Notes: generated by a model not told the origin, from the sequence alone. A stretch of DNA of 64,000 nt from Lachancea thermotolerans CBS 6340 (GCF_000142805.1 NC_013084.1:1273854-1337853), one strand, 5' to 3'. Shown: positions 1-8,816, counted from the first letter of the stretch. Numbers and translations: made by a program.

Positions 1-672
1 CAGAGGGAGACACTGGATGTTGACGGATACTTCAAATACCAGACCCCAGCCGCTCTTCTGCATCGTCCGTTAGCATTCAAGAGACGCATGTGGGCACTGG
101 GTGCCATGTCTTTCAAGAATCCATTACGCATTGGTCACAGCTACGAGTGCATAGAAACAATTAAGTTTGTAAAAAAGATCAGACAAGACTACTACGTTGG
201 GATAAATCGTCAAATTTTTGAGCCTAGTTCAAACGTTTCTTTCGTCGATGAGTTTCGCACGCTTGTTTATACCGATAGTGCACCAGCACCAATCAGCCCC
301 GCCGCAGCGCATATGCAGAACCCAGTTTCGAGTGTGCGCTTGACATTTTATGAGTCGGATGTTTTTAGGTACAGTTCCTTGACATTCAACCCACATAGGG
401 TTCACTGGGATCACAAATACTGTACTGAAGTTGAGGGATATTCAAGCCCCATCGTCCAAGGGCCCTTTATTGTTCATGCCCTGCTGAAGTACGCCCAATG
501 CCTAGGAGTGCGCGTTGGCGCAGTCAAGTATAAAAATTCACAATACCTAAGTTCCGGTAGTACTGTCGAGATGTGCATCGCTGCTCCAGTGGAAGGAAGA
601 TGTGAAGCCCACGTTCGTGACCCGCAAGCTCCAAATATCATATTCTGTAAAGCGTCACTAACGCTAGCCTAG
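1..672 (+). CDS. HTD2: Mitochondrial 3-hydroxyacyl-thioester dehydratase, 3' part (5' end outside window)
   Basis: The frame is open from base 1, so the start codon lies upstream; 223 residues are visible. The product is the hot-dog fold dehydratase of mitochondrial type II fatty acid synthesis (S. cerevisiae YHR067W, about 280 residues), which removes water from 3-hydroxyacyl-ACP and feeds octanoate/lipoic acid supply. Visible support is the motif YSSLTFNPHRVHWD, typical of MaoC-like/hydratase 2 enzymes with its catalytic His, followed by SPIVQGPFIVHALLKYA, a signature of the family. The neighbour IPK1 converges on it and the two stop codons overlap. The ATG at 88 is internal. Identification is from the motifs plus synteny with DYS1, RRP4 and TRM5. 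Confidence 0.88.
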   Translation, partial: QRETLDVDGYFKYQTPAALLHRPLAFKRRMWALGAMSFKNPLRIGHSYECIETIKFVKKIRQDYYVGINRQIFEPSSNVSFVDEFRTLVYTDSAPAPISPAAAHMQNPVSSVRLTFYESDVFRYSSLTFNPHRVHWDHKYCTEVEGYSSPIVQGPFIVHALLKYAQCLGVRVGAVKYKNSQYLSSGSTVEMCIAAPVEGRCEAHVRDPQAPNIIFCKASLTLA

Positions 673-1535
673 TGGTAGACTGGCTCACAGTAGGTATGAA
701 CTTTGCGCTGTTCAGTTGCCCAGTGCCGCCATTTCGAACTCGGCTTGAGATCCACATCAATAATCTTCGCACTTATGGCGCCACTGGCTTCCCATCTAAT
801 GAAACACGATACATCTCGCAGGGTCATAAGGAGCGCGAGTTCTGTGGTCACATCACTTTCGCTGTTTAGCTCACTCGGCCGCGGTGCTACTACAGCTAGT
901 TTCTTTTGTGCAGCCGCTAACTTTACCAAGATGCTTTCTTCGCTTCCAAGATAGGCTCGCAAGTCCCTCAAGAACTGTTCGGGAACCTTCTGCCTAGAAA
1001 AGCATTGAGAAACAACATCAGCAGGGTCCTTCAGCGCCATTGCATAGCAATACCGAATGTCTCTCTTCTTAAGCTTGTTGTGCGTGCAGTTCCTACACAG
1101 CGAATGACTCGATTCGGAATTACCAAGCCATTTGGGCTTGAACTCCCATACAATTGTGCGGTGGTCTCTAGTACTGTGGATCTTGGTGAAGTGATCTACA
1201 TTCACGGTCCCGTCTATACAGCGGGTCAGATCCTCCATTTTCAAAGCCACCACCTCATCTGTGTCACAATTTGGTACAAAATTACGCAAGATTAGCAGCA
1301 AGTCATCGAGCTTTAAAAACTCGGGTTCCAGGGACACAACGCAATCTCCTAAAAGCGGTCGAACCTGAGTATTTATGTACTCAATATTTTCCAATGTGTA
1401 TTTGTTGTTCTTATCGACACTGTCAAATCTCACGCAGCATCTGATTAGATAGTTAGCGCCCGGGAGCTGTATAATAGCGTTCGCGTTGCCGCTGTTAATA
1501 AGTCGAGCGCAACTTGCGGATTTTGTAGAAACCAT
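669..1535 (-). CDS. IPK1: Inositol-pentakisphosphate 2-kinase
   Basis: 288 residues, close to S. cerevisiae Ipk1 (YDR315C, 281). The enzyme phosphorylates inositol 1,3,4,5,6-pentakisphosphate at position 2 to make phytate (IP6), used by Gle1 in nuclear mRNA export. The family motif EFKPKWL is at residues 131-137 and the following CRNCTHNKL segment at 147-155 matches the conserved cysteine-containing motif of IP5 2-kinases. The ATG at 1535 is the first in frame and leaves about 150 bp of shared upstream DNA with DYS1, which is divergent. The 3' end overlaps the HTD2 stop by four bases. In S. cerevisiae HTD2 and IPK1 are on different chromosomes, so this adjacency is part of the pre-duplication order. 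Confidence 0.9.
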   Translation of the reverse strand: MVSTKSASCARLINSGNANAIIQLPGANYLIRCCVRFDSVDKNNKYTLENIEYINTQVRPLLGDCVVSLEPEFLKLDDLLLILRNFVPNCDTDEVVALKMEDLTRCIDGTVNVDHFTKIHSTRDHRTIVWEFKPKWLGNSESSHSLCRNCTHNKLKKRDIRYCYAMALKDPADVVSQCFSRQKVPEQFLRDLRAYLGSEESILVKLAAAQKKLAVVAPRPSELNSESDVTTELALLMTLRDVSCFIRWEASGAISAKIIDVDLKPSSKWRHWATEQRKVHTYCEPVYH

Positions 1536-1619
1536 TTAGAGTTCGTTTAGCGCTGTCTTAATCAGTTCTTTTGGACAAAGCTTTAGATATGAAAAAAGTT
1601 TTTAAGCATATATGAAAAA

Positions 1620-1628
1620 GCTCATCGC
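1620..1628 (+). promoter_or_regulatory. PAC motif upstream of DYS1
   Basis: GCTCATCGC, the PAC element of yeast ribosome-biogenesis promoters (bound by Dot6/Tod6 in S. cerevisiae), lies 62 bases upstream of the DYS1 ATG, with an A/T-rich GAAAAAAGTTTTT stretch just 5' that resembles an RRPE. Function is inferred from the motif. Confidence 0.6.
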
Positions 1629-1689
1629 GCGCCTGCAAAGTTGAGGAGTAAGAAAACAATATCCACAGGTGGGTTTAACGGCTTGAAAC

Positions 1690-2832
1690 ATGTCTGCACT
1701 TAACGAAAAGCTTCCAGATACCTTGAATGATGCTGTCTTAAAGGCTTCGGTGTCAATTTCCGATGACCATGTCAAGGTTCAGGGTATTGACTATTCCAAG
1801 TCCGAAGCCGTTGATATGAGAGCTTCCGACTTGGTTGAGTCTATGAAAACCATGGGTTTCCAGGCCAGCGCTTTGGGGCAGGGTTGTGAAATCATCAACA
1901 AGATGAGATCATGGAGAGGCAAGCATATTGATGAGCTGGAGGAACATGAGCGTAAAGGTTCCTTCGATGAAGAGGGCCGCCAGAAGACTACTATTTTTCT
2001 GGGGTACACTTCGAACCTGATCAGCTCAGGTCTTCGCGAAACGATTCGTTACTTGGTCCAGCACAACCAGGTTAGCGCTATCGTTGCGACTGCAGGTGGG
2101 ATCGAAGAAGATCTTATTAAGTGCCTGGCCCCAACGTACCTTGGCGAGTTTACCCTGAAGGGCGCCAACTTGCGTGACAAGGGTCTAAACCGTATTGGTA
2201 ACTTGCTAGTGCCCAACGACAACTACTGTAAGTTTGAAGAGTGGATCGTACCTATTTTGGACAAGATGCTTGAGGAACAAGAAGAGTATGTTACTAAGCA
2301 CGGCAATCAATGCCTAGACGCGAGCACGGACGTTGACGTCCCAATTTGGACACCATCGAAACTGATTGACCGCCTGGGTAAGGAGATTAATGACGAGTCT
2401 TCTGTCCTCTACTGGGCTCACAAAAACAAGATCCCAGTGTTCTGTCCAGCTGTCACCGATGGCTCCATTGGAGACATGTTGTTCTTCCATACTTTCAAGT
2501 CTTCGCCAAGCCAGTTGCGTTTGGACATTGTTTCTGATATTCGCAAGATCAACTGCATGTCTATGGAAGCTTCTAAAGCTGGTATGCTGCTCCTAGGTGG
2601 TGGTCTAATTAAGCACCACATCGCGAACGCTTGCCTAATGAGAAACGGTGCTGATTATGCTGTGTACATCAACACTGGACAGGAATTTGACGGCTCGGAT
2701 GCGGGCGCCAGACCTGACGAAGCCGTTTCTTGGGGTAAAATTAAGGCCGAAGCTGAGTCTGTTAAGATTTACGCTGATGCCACTGTTGTATTCCCATTGG
2801 TTGTTGCAGCTACGTTCGCCAGCGGCAAATAA
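1690..2832 (+). CDS. DYS1: Deoxyhypusine synthase
   Basis: 380 residues (S. cerevisiae Dys1, YHR068W, 387). It transfers the 4-aminobutyl group of spermidine to one lysine of eIF5A, the first step of hypusine formation, in the cytosol. The sequence aligns along its whole length: the NAD-binding segments around [15 protein letters not shown] and [14 protein letters not shown], and the C-terminal [10 protein letters not shown] stretch, where Lys350 is the expected active-site lysine that forms the enzyme-substrate imine. The ATG context (AAACATGTCT) is good and no earlier in-frame ATG is plausible. A PAC motif upstream suggests control together with ribosome biogenesis genes. Confidence 0.96.
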   Translation: MSALNEKLPDTLNDAVLKASVSISDDHVKVQGIDYSKSEAVDMRASDLVESMKTMGFQASALGQGCEIINKMRSWRGKHIDELEEHERKGSFDEEGRQKTTIFLGYTSNLISSGLRETIRYLVQHNQVSAIVATAGGIEEDLIKCLAPTYLGEFTLKGANLRDKGLNRIGNLLVPNDNYCKFEEWIVPILDKMLEEQEEYVTKHGNQCLDASTDVDVPIWTPSKLIDRLGKEINDESSVLYWAHKNKIPVFCPAVTDGSIGDMLFFHTFKSSPSQLRLDIVSDIRKINCMSMEASKAGMLLLGGGLIKHHIANACLMRNGADYAVYINTGQEFDGSDAGARPDEAVSWGKIKAEAESVKIYADATVVFPLVVAATFASGK

Positions 2833-3386
2833 GCCCTGATACAGAAGCCACCAATTTTTTGCGGGTAGAAAAAAGACTAGATAGACATGAACGTATATAT
2901 ATGTACATAGATTAGAAACCTTCAGGCGTACAAGCTATAAGCTTCGCCTCCAAGTTTTTCTTTACGACTTCGATGCAGCATGTTGACAACATGGTGATGA
3001 TATAATGCTCTCTACAAAGAGAAAAGAAGCAGAACAGGCTAAAAAAGATTTGAGAGCTATTTTTTTGGAGGTGTGAAGAAATCCTAGGCCTCTAGCATTT
3101 AAGCTCGGCGTATACCAAGGTGCGAGCTTCAAAAATCCATTTATGTGTGAAGATGTATCTAAGGTTACGTCGTCTCTGAAGAAGATATTATCCAAGGTCA
3201 ATCTCTGGCATACTGAAGTTTTGGCGTCCAATTGGCTATTGCTAAGCAATGGGCGCTATTGTTATTTCTCATCTACTTCTTTTAATATATCAGTTAATGT
3301 GACTATAGCGTGGCACAGCGAAAAAAATCCATCTTGGTTGAAAAACTCTTGACTCAAATCTAGCAACCTAAGGCCCTCATTTCCGA
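2833..3386. other. Intergene DYS1-OMS1; possible coding relic on the minus strand
   Basis: No intact gene is recognised. On the minus strand one frame is unusually open from about 3382 down to 2962, with in-frame stops only near 3262 and 3256; it reads NEGLRLLDLSQEFFNQDG at its start. A 25-base segment at 3358-3382 recurs almost exactly at 45245-45269. A TGACTCA (Gcn4-type) word at 3350-3356 lies 31 bases before the OMS1 ATG and may be chance. Confidence 0.4.
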
Positions 3387-4712
3387 ATGATCCGGTATAC
3401 GATACCAAGAGGAGTTGCGTGGAGATATGTGGGTTTCCCAAGGCGGCTTGCAGTGCCCACTTTAACAAGGTTCAGCTCCACTTTCATTCCACAGCCAAAT
3501 GCCAAAGTAAAACGTATAAAGACCAAAGAAGAGCTGGCGAGAGAGAAGCTGGAAGAGCAAATGCAATCTAAGAACTGGTTTGTCAGATGGGGTGCGATTG
3601 CTAGAAGTGAGAGGTTCACGAAGGGAATGACCAAGTACCTGATCGGAGCTTATATCTTCTTCCTAATTTACGGTTTGTACTTCATGAAGAAGCTTTACGC
3701 AAAGGAAAAAGAGCTGGAAACGCTGGAGGCAAAACTTCTCGAAGGAAAAGCCAATGAATTTGAGACCTTGAGGATCAAAGAGCTTCGCGGGAAACTGAGA
3801 ACGAGGGACGAGTTAAAGCTGGCAAAGTACCGTGAAATGAGGAAAGATGAGGGACAGGACTACAGCGAATTTGACAATGTCAAGCTGGAAAACAATGACC
3901 AAAACAGATTGAACACTCAAATTCTGCCAGCACGCGATACAACTGAGTTTTATGACGCAAAGGCTGCAGATTACGATAAAGGCGTGAACTTCGAAGAGAA
4001 AGCGATTTTTATGGGAAGAAGGCGTAAATGGCTTATGAAACACTGCCAAGGAGACGTCCTGGAAATAGCTTGTGGTACCGGAAGAAATTTGAAATACGCG
4101 GATCTAGCTAATATAAACTCCATCACTTTCCTAGACGCTTCCAAGAAGATGATGGAAATTACCCATGAAAAGTTCCGGGAAGAATTTCCAAACTTCAAAA
4201 GGGCTGCTTTTGTTGTCGGGAAAGCAGAAAGCCTGTTAGAGTTGGCCTCTGGGGGATCTTCTGCGAACCTCGACCCCAGCACCAAGGTGAAATACGACAC
4301 AATTGTGGAAGCATTCGGGTTGTGCTCTCATCAAGATCCTGTGAAAGCCCTCAAGAACTTCGAAATGCTACTGAAACCAGGCGGGCGAATCGTGCTGTTA
4401 GAGCACGGAAGAGGTAAGTACGGGTTCATTAACAAGATTCTTGACGACAGGGCAGAGAAACGGTTAGAAACTTGGGGTTGTCGGTGGAATCTTGATTTGG
4501 GCGAAATCCTTGATGACTCTGGGCTGGAGATTGTTGAAGAGAAGCGGACGCATTTGGGTACCACATGGTGCATCGTCGCAAAGAGAAAGGGTGATGTGAA
4601 GAAAGAGACTGAGGTTGGATTCATTGAGAAATATTTTGGATCCAGTATCAAGGGAAAATTCGAAGCCTACGAGAATGCGAACAAGCCCAAAGACTCTAAA
4701 AACAATCATTAA
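3387..4712 (+). CDS. OMS1: Mitochondrial inner-membrane methyltransferase-like protein
   Basis: 441 residues; matches S. cerevisiae Oms1 (YDR316W, 471), a multicopy suppressor of oxa1 defects. The first 35 residues are basic and free of acidic residues (MIRYTIPRGVAWRYVGFPRR...), a typical mitochondrial presequence. A hydrophobic segment at about residues 84-101 would be the single membrane anchor. A class I SAM-dependent methyltransferase domain follows, with motif I VLEIACGTGRN at 224-234 and a LLKPGGRIVLLEHG segment later. The substrate is not known to me. It lies between DYS1 and RRP4, which are adjacent in S. cerevisiae on another chromosome. Confidence 0.92.
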   Translation: MIRYTIPRGVAWRYVGFPRRLAVPTLTRFSSTFIPQPNAKVKRIKTKEELAREKLEEQMQSKNWFVRWGAIARSERFTKGMTKYLIGAYIFFLIYGLYFMKKLYAKEKELETLEAKLLEGKANEFETLRIKELRGKLRTRDELKLAKYREMRKDEGQDYSEFDNVKLENNDQNRLNTQILPARDTTEFYDAKAADYDKGVNFEEKAIFMGRRRKWLMKHCQGDVLEIACGTGRNLKYADLANINSITFLDASKKMMEITHEKFREEFPNFKRAAFVVGKAESLLELASGGSSANLDPSTKVKYDTIVEAFGLCSHQDPVKALKNFEMLLKPGGRIVLLEHGRGKYGFINKILDDRAEKRLETWGCRWNLDLGEILDDSGLEIVEEKRTHLGTTWCIVAKRKGDVKKETEVGFIEKYFGSSIKGKFEAYENANKPKDSKNNH

Positions 4713-4766
4713 ACTTGTATATATACACTTTATCATAATTGCGATTTTGACATTCTGCAGAAAGAA

Positions 4767-5879
4767 CTACGCATTTCCTCTCATCCTTTCCGCGTTGATG
4801 ACATCTTGGCCAATAGCCTCCATATTTTCCTTGTCGATAAGGGAACCAATCTGGCTGTAAGCCATACTTGCCTCGTATGCGGCTACTACCCTCGCCTCTG
4901 TAATCCCTATCTCGCAATGAGCTAAAGCTTTGATGACGTTGGAGTATCGAGTGATAGTCTTTCTCATGACGTCCGAGATGTGGTCATTTTTATCAGAGTA
5001 AATCTCCCACGATGACTCTTCCTCCAATCTCGTAATACTCACCGAGTTGTTGCCTGGTTTGAACTCTCCGCTAGCGCCTGAAAGCGTTGCGGCGTTTTTA
5101 CCTACCACCGCTGAGCTATTATTGGCGGTGTCCAGTTCGGAGGTTTTCCGCAGCCATATAAAACCGTTTACTCCGAGAATAACAGTAACGTTACCTGGCA
5201 GGTTGTGCGTGTGGTTTTTAGAGCGCACTATAAGCGGGCTGGGTACCTGTAGGAAGACTCCGTTTCTCAACTTTCCGTATTTTAGCGATCTAGTGTGTAA
5301 AGAGGCGCTTCCATCTTGGAAAAGCGACTGAACCTCTGCATTCAAAAGATCTCCCTCTTTCAAAAAGTTTCTCATCTGTAGTTCATCGGACTCAGATTTT
5401 CTTCTAAGAACACCACCGGGAAGGTTCACGGACCCTAACATCAGCACAGCATGCTGTTTGGCTCCAATATCGACCTTCCATCTCCTGTTCCCGACCTCAG
5501 CAATTCTTCCAATGATGTGGTCTCCTGTTTCTGGGGCGTACCGCCCCCGCAGCGGCACCACAGAGAGCAGTCTATTTACCCTTGAGACAGTTCCTGCCAC
5601 CGACGCATAGGTCTTGTTCTCCAAAAAGTATGTACCGTGTCCACGCATCCAAATAGGATCGTCTGTTACCAGCTCACCAGGTGTTACGATTGCGCCATCG
5701 TTAGCCTCTGCTGATTTTTCAACCTTCTCGTCGTCCGACATTTCAACATCACTTTCACCCTCTGACGCCAAGCTGTTCACAAATTGGAACCCCTCCTGCA
5801 CTTTGCGCACGCTAATAACATCCGCGGGCATGCTTGCTGTTTGTTGTGAGTGGGTAAGAAGTGAACTTCTGGAGCTCAT
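4767..5879 (-). CDS. RRP4: Exosome RNA-binding cap subunit
   Basis: 370 residues (S. cerevisiae Rrp4, YHR069C, 359). Rrp4 is one of three S1/KH cap proteins of the RNA exosome, which trims 5.8S rRNA and degrades nuclear and cytoplasmic RNA. An N-terminal extension with acidic patch (ESDVEMSDDE) precedes the conserved WMRGHGTYF segment at 77-85, an S1-like barrel around 115-195 (TGDHIIGRIAEVGNRRWKVDIGA) and a KH-type region from about 210 containing VTVILGVNGFIWL. It converges with OMS1, 54 bases apart, and shares a 454-bp divergent promoter with TRM5. A PAC word sits exactly on its start codon. Confidence 0.94.
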   Translation of the reverse strand: MSSRSSLLTHSQQTASMPADVISVRKVQEGFQFVNSLASEGESDVEMSDDEKVEKSAEANDGAIVTPGELVTDDPIWMRGHGTYFLENKTYASVAGTVSRVNRLLSVVPLRGRYAPETGDHIIGRIAEVGNRRWKVDIGAKQHAVLMLGSVNLPGGVLRRKSESDELQMRNFLKEGDLLNAEVQSLFQDGSASLHTRSLKYGKLRNGVFLQVPSPLIVRSKNHTHNLPGNVTVILGVNGFIWLRKTSELDTANNSSAVVGKNAATLSGASGEFKPGNNSVSITRLEEESSWEIYSDKNDHISDVMRKTITRYSNVIKALAHCEIGITEARVVAAYEASMAYSQIGSLIDKENMEAIGQDVINAERMRGNA

Positions 5880-6333
5880 CGCTGCTACTAGTAGTACTAG
5901 TCTATATCTTCAAATTTTCATTACGTACGTTATTAATGACATTGAGATCTGCTCTGTCGGTGACAAAGGAGGGAAACAAGGCGATTGTAGCGCTGCCAAG
6001 CAGTTTCAAAAGCTCAATATGGGCTCTTAAACAGATGGGCTGATGGAACCTCTAACTACTTTCTTCTGTTATTGGGTTTTTTTGAGTTCAGATGTTAACC
6101 CGTCTCCAATAACCGAGGATAGCGCGGTCCTAAGGACGTCGATAGAAGGGGTAAGTACCCGAAATCACAATTAATTCGAGCCATATTAGAGGCCACTTGA
6201 GGAGAAGCTCCCTGGATCCTTGCAGGTGCTCAGGTACTATATGAAGCACACTGGTAATTATATACGGGTAATTTGGTGTCCATCGAAAATTTGAGCTCAT
6301 CGCGTAAGATCGCTCGGCGCAGACGTGTATTGC
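5880..6333. promoter_or_regulatory. Divergent promoter RRP4/TRM5
   Basis: This 454-bp region holds the promoters of two RNA-processing genes. A PAC word (GCTCATCGC) is at 6295-6303, 31 bases before the first TRM5 ATG, beside a GAAAATTT stretch resembling an RRPE. A second PAC word at 5874-5882 overlaps the RRP4 start codon on the other side. No other gene is seen. Confidence 0.55.
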
Positions 6334-7821
6334 ATGCAAGCTAGAAGGCGCCTGCTGACCCAATTGACCAAGATGAGCAACGCAGCAGCTTCAGGAACCG
6401 CTGGCATGTTCAAGTATCAGCCACCCGTCAACAGAAACATGACGGAGTTGGACCGGTCGTTTTTCGTAACACGAGTGCCAATGGTGGTGGTCCATTTCCC
6501 GGAGCCCAAAAACATCAGTCTGTTTTCGAATAAGTTCAAGAACGAAGTTCTGAGGCTCCCAAGGGTCTCAAGGGTCGTGAAGCTCGAAAATCCGGACTCT
6601 GAGCCACCTTTGAAGAAACCTACACCAGCCAACGACAATCACATCAAGAAGGGCGTCTTGCTGACAGACAGCGTGAGCAGCGTGGAAGAGGCCAAGGAGA
6701 AACTTCCTGCTGAGGCGCTCGAGTTTTTGGAGGCGAACGGGGGCGAAATTCGGCCGTACGAGTACGTTATGGACTACGACTTCTGGAAGCCCGAAGAGAT
6801 CTTCCGCGCGATCCTGCCTGAGCAGTTCCTGGACGAGATTCAGTCCGGATTCACCGCTACGGGCCACATAGCACATATTAACCTGAGGAACGAGTACAAG
6901 CCCTACGGCAAGCTGATAGGACAGGTCATCCTCGACAAAAACAGCAAGATAGAGACCGTGGTCGACAAGGTGGACTCGATCGCGACCAAGTTCAGGACCT
7001 TCCAGATGCAGGTGCTGGCGGGCAAGGAGGACCTGGTGGTGGAGCAGCGCGAGTCAAACTGCGTCTTCAAGTTCGACTTCAGCAAGGTCTACTGGAACTC
7101 TAGGCTGCACACAGAGCACGATCGGCTGATCCAGAAGTTCCAGCCCGGCCAGGTCGTGGGCGACGTGTTCGCCGGCGTGGGACCCTTCGCGGTGCCCGCG
7201 GGCAAAAAGCACGTCGCGATGCTGGCCAACGACCTGAACCCTGAGAGCTTCAAGTACCTGCAGCACAACATCGCGGAAAACAAGGTCGCGGGCTTCGTGC
7301 AGCCATTCAACTACGATGGGCGCGAGTTCATCCGCGAGAGCCCGCGTCTGCTGCAGGAATGGCGCCGCAGCAGCGGCGGCGCCGTGACGATCCCCGGAGG
7401 GCGCCGCTACAAGGACCCGCAAACCGGAGAGACCAAGCGCACGGCGCCGCGCGAGGTGGCCATCCCACCGTTCTACCACCACTACGTGATGAACCTGCCG
7501 GACAGCGCGCTGACGTTCCTGGACGAGTTCGTGGGGCTGTACTCGAGACACCCGGAGCTGGCCGAGCACGTGAAGGCCCTGCCAGAGTTCCAACTGCCGT
7601 GGATCCATTGCCACTGCTTCGAGAAGTACGACCACGAGGAGCAGCCCGAGCCCAGCATGGCGGAGCTGCACCGCCGCGTGCACCGCCGCGTGCTGCAGAT
7701 CATGGGCACGTCCGAGGACGTGCTGCCGTTCACGTCGCTGGAGTTCCACCTGGTGCGGAAGGTGGCTCCGACGAAACCGATGTTCTGCGTGAGCTTCCAG
7801 CTACCGGTGGCGCTGGCGTGA
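6334..7821 (+). CDS. TRM5: tRNA (guanine37-N1)-methyltransferase
   Basis: 495 residues from the first ATG (S. cerevisiae Trm5, YHR070W, 499). It methylates G37 next to the anticodon, preventing +1 frameshifting, and begins wybutosine synthesis on tRNA-Phe. The sequence shows the PPVNRNMTELDRSFF motif near residue 31, the SAM-binding GDVFAGVGPFAVPAGKK at about 276, and the NLPDSAL motif (about 387) of Trm5/Tyw2 enzymes. There are two in-frame ATGs, 6334 in weak context and 6373 in strong context (ACCAAGATGA). The 13 residues between them are basic and hydroxylated, so a mitochondrial and a cytosolic form are likely, as in S. cerevisiae. GC content rises sharply from about 6.7 kb. Confidence 0.95.
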   Translation: MQARRRLLTQLTKMSNAAASGTAGMFKYQPPVNRNMTELDRSFFVTRVPMVVVHFPEPKNISLFSNKFKNEVLRLPRVSRVVKLENPDSEPPLKKPTPANDNHIKKGVLLTDSVSSVEEAKEKLPAEALEFLEANGGEIRPYEYVMDYDFWKPEEIFRAILPEQFLDEIQSGFTATGHIAHINLRNEYKPYGKLIGQVILDKNSKIETVVDKVDSIATKFRTFQMQVLAGKEDLVVEQRESNCVFKFDFSKVYWNSRLHTEHDRLIQKFQPGQVVGDVFAGVGPFAVPAGKKHVAMLANDLNPESFKYLQHNIAENKVAGFVQPFNYDGREFIRESPRLLQEWRRSSGGAVTIPGGRRYKDPQTGETKRTAPREVAIPPFYHHYVMNLPDSALTFLDEFVGLYSRHPELAEHVKALPEFQLPWIHCHCFEKYDHEEQPEPSMAELHRRVHRRVLQIMGTSEDVLPFTSLEFHLVRKVAPTKPMFCVSFQLPVALA

Positions 7822-7904
7822 GAGCGCGGAGAGCGCGAGCCGGCGCGGACCAGCGCGTGGCCGCGCGGTAGCGCGTGACAGCGACGAGTGCGTGACGCAC
7901 CAAT

Positions 7905-8043
7905 CACGTGCCTCGCTGTGTGCCAGTCACGTGCGCGAAAAGCGACGTGCATCACGTGCCACGCCTTCCTCGGCCACGTGCAATCCGGCCCGTCGCCCCG
8001 CACAACCACGGCTTCTTCCGCGTCACTACGGCGCGTCCACGTG
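7905..8043. promoter_or_regulatory. Array of five CACGTG E-boxes
   Basis: CACGTG occurs at 7905, 7928, 7953, 7975 and 8038; the first four are spaced 23, 25 and 22 bases. Flanks are mostly T or C on the left and C on the right. CACGTG is the core bound by the bHLH factors Cbf1 and Pho4 in yeasts. Whether the array belongs to the TRM5 end or to the PCL5 promoter is unknown. Confidence 0.7.
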
Positions 8044-8211
8044 ACTACGGCCCTCGTCGCTCGCGACCCTCGGCTCCGTTGTCCGTCCCAACGCCCTCGC
8101 CCCCGGCTCTTTACAGCCGCACGGCACAACCGTCGCCTAGCACTTCACGGGCTCCTCGGCGCCACCGTCACACTGTCTCTCTGTTAGTTGTCCTAAAGGT
8201 ATATAGCGTAT

Positions 8212-8284
8212 GGCTCATCGCGGATGAGCCCTCGGAATGCGTTGTGAGTCACTGCCCAGGGCGCTTTCTGGGCGTTCCGAGGGC
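8212..8284. repeat. Cluster of inverted repeats (three possible hairpins)
   Basis: 8212-8219 GGCTCATC pairs perfectly with 8223-8230 across a 3-base loop. 8228-8238 GCCCTCGGAAT pairs with 8274-8284 GTTCCGAGGGC (10 of 11 Watson-Crick, one G-T). Inside that second loop, 8254-8259 GCCCAG pairs with 8268-8273 CTGGGC. The first stem and the outer stem share three bases. Confidence 0.75.
8245..8251 (-). promoter_or_regulatory. Gcn4-type site upstream of PCL5
   Basis: TGAGTCA, a perfect Gcn4 core, lies in the loop of the outer hairpin, 665 bases before the PCL5 ATG. PCL5 is a known Gcn4 target in S. cerevisiae; use here is inferred. Confidence 0.5.
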
Positions 8285-8306
8285 AGTTCGGAAAAACTTT
8301 ATTTCT

Positions 8307-8313
8307 TGACTCA
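8307..8313 (+). promoter_or_regulatory. Gcn4-type site upstream of PCL5
   Basis: TGACTCA inside TTGACTCAT, a full-strength Gcn4 core, about 600 bases before the PCL5 ATG and 56 bases beyond the first site. Confidence 0.55.
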
Positions 8314-8798
8314 TATTGTATGGCATTAGTCTTCATTTCAAGGAGAAGATACGCCTGTACGGCGGGGGCCTCGAGGTTAAATAAGCTAGGAGAAGCTGAG
8401 GCTCAAGATATATATATCAGAAGGCTCTGGGAGCCAGGAGGAAGGAGTGCGTGAAGGCGTCGGTACGTTTAAGGACAGATCCCAAGCCAGCTTAGTCTGC
8501 GGGATAGTTCCGAACACATTAGGAGAGAAACGGCAGAGGTTTCCGCCTCTATTACAACAAGCTTAGCGTCTGGAACGCCCGCGCACGCCGCCGCAGCACC
8601 CAGACTCACGGACAGACCGCCACACGCCAGCCAGCTGGCACAGATTTTGCATCGCCGACGCTCGCGCGCTGTACACGCCCTGCATCGCCCCGGGAACCGC
8701 ACGCCTCGCCGCCGCCCGGCCGCGCCCTCGTTTTTTGAAGTTTGATATTTGACATTAGCCTCGCACGCCCAGAACACGCTCCGCCGCCACTGCCCCGC

Positions 8799-8816
8799 AT
8801 GTGCGTCGTGTTCTAG
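8799..8816 (+). CDS. Possible five-codon uORF in the PCL5 leader
   Basis: ATG to TAG encodes MCVVF, ending 100 bases before the PCL5 ATG. Whether it is in the mRNA depends on the transcription start, which cannot be read from sequence. Confidence 0.3.
   Translation: MCVVF

Noticed and set aside
7054-7749. 231-codon antisense ORF within TRM5 and similar long shadow frames near 8755-9564 and 29597-30268
   Set aside because: They mirror well-supported genes in GC-rich DNA, have low-complexity Arg/Ala/Leu composition and no family features.
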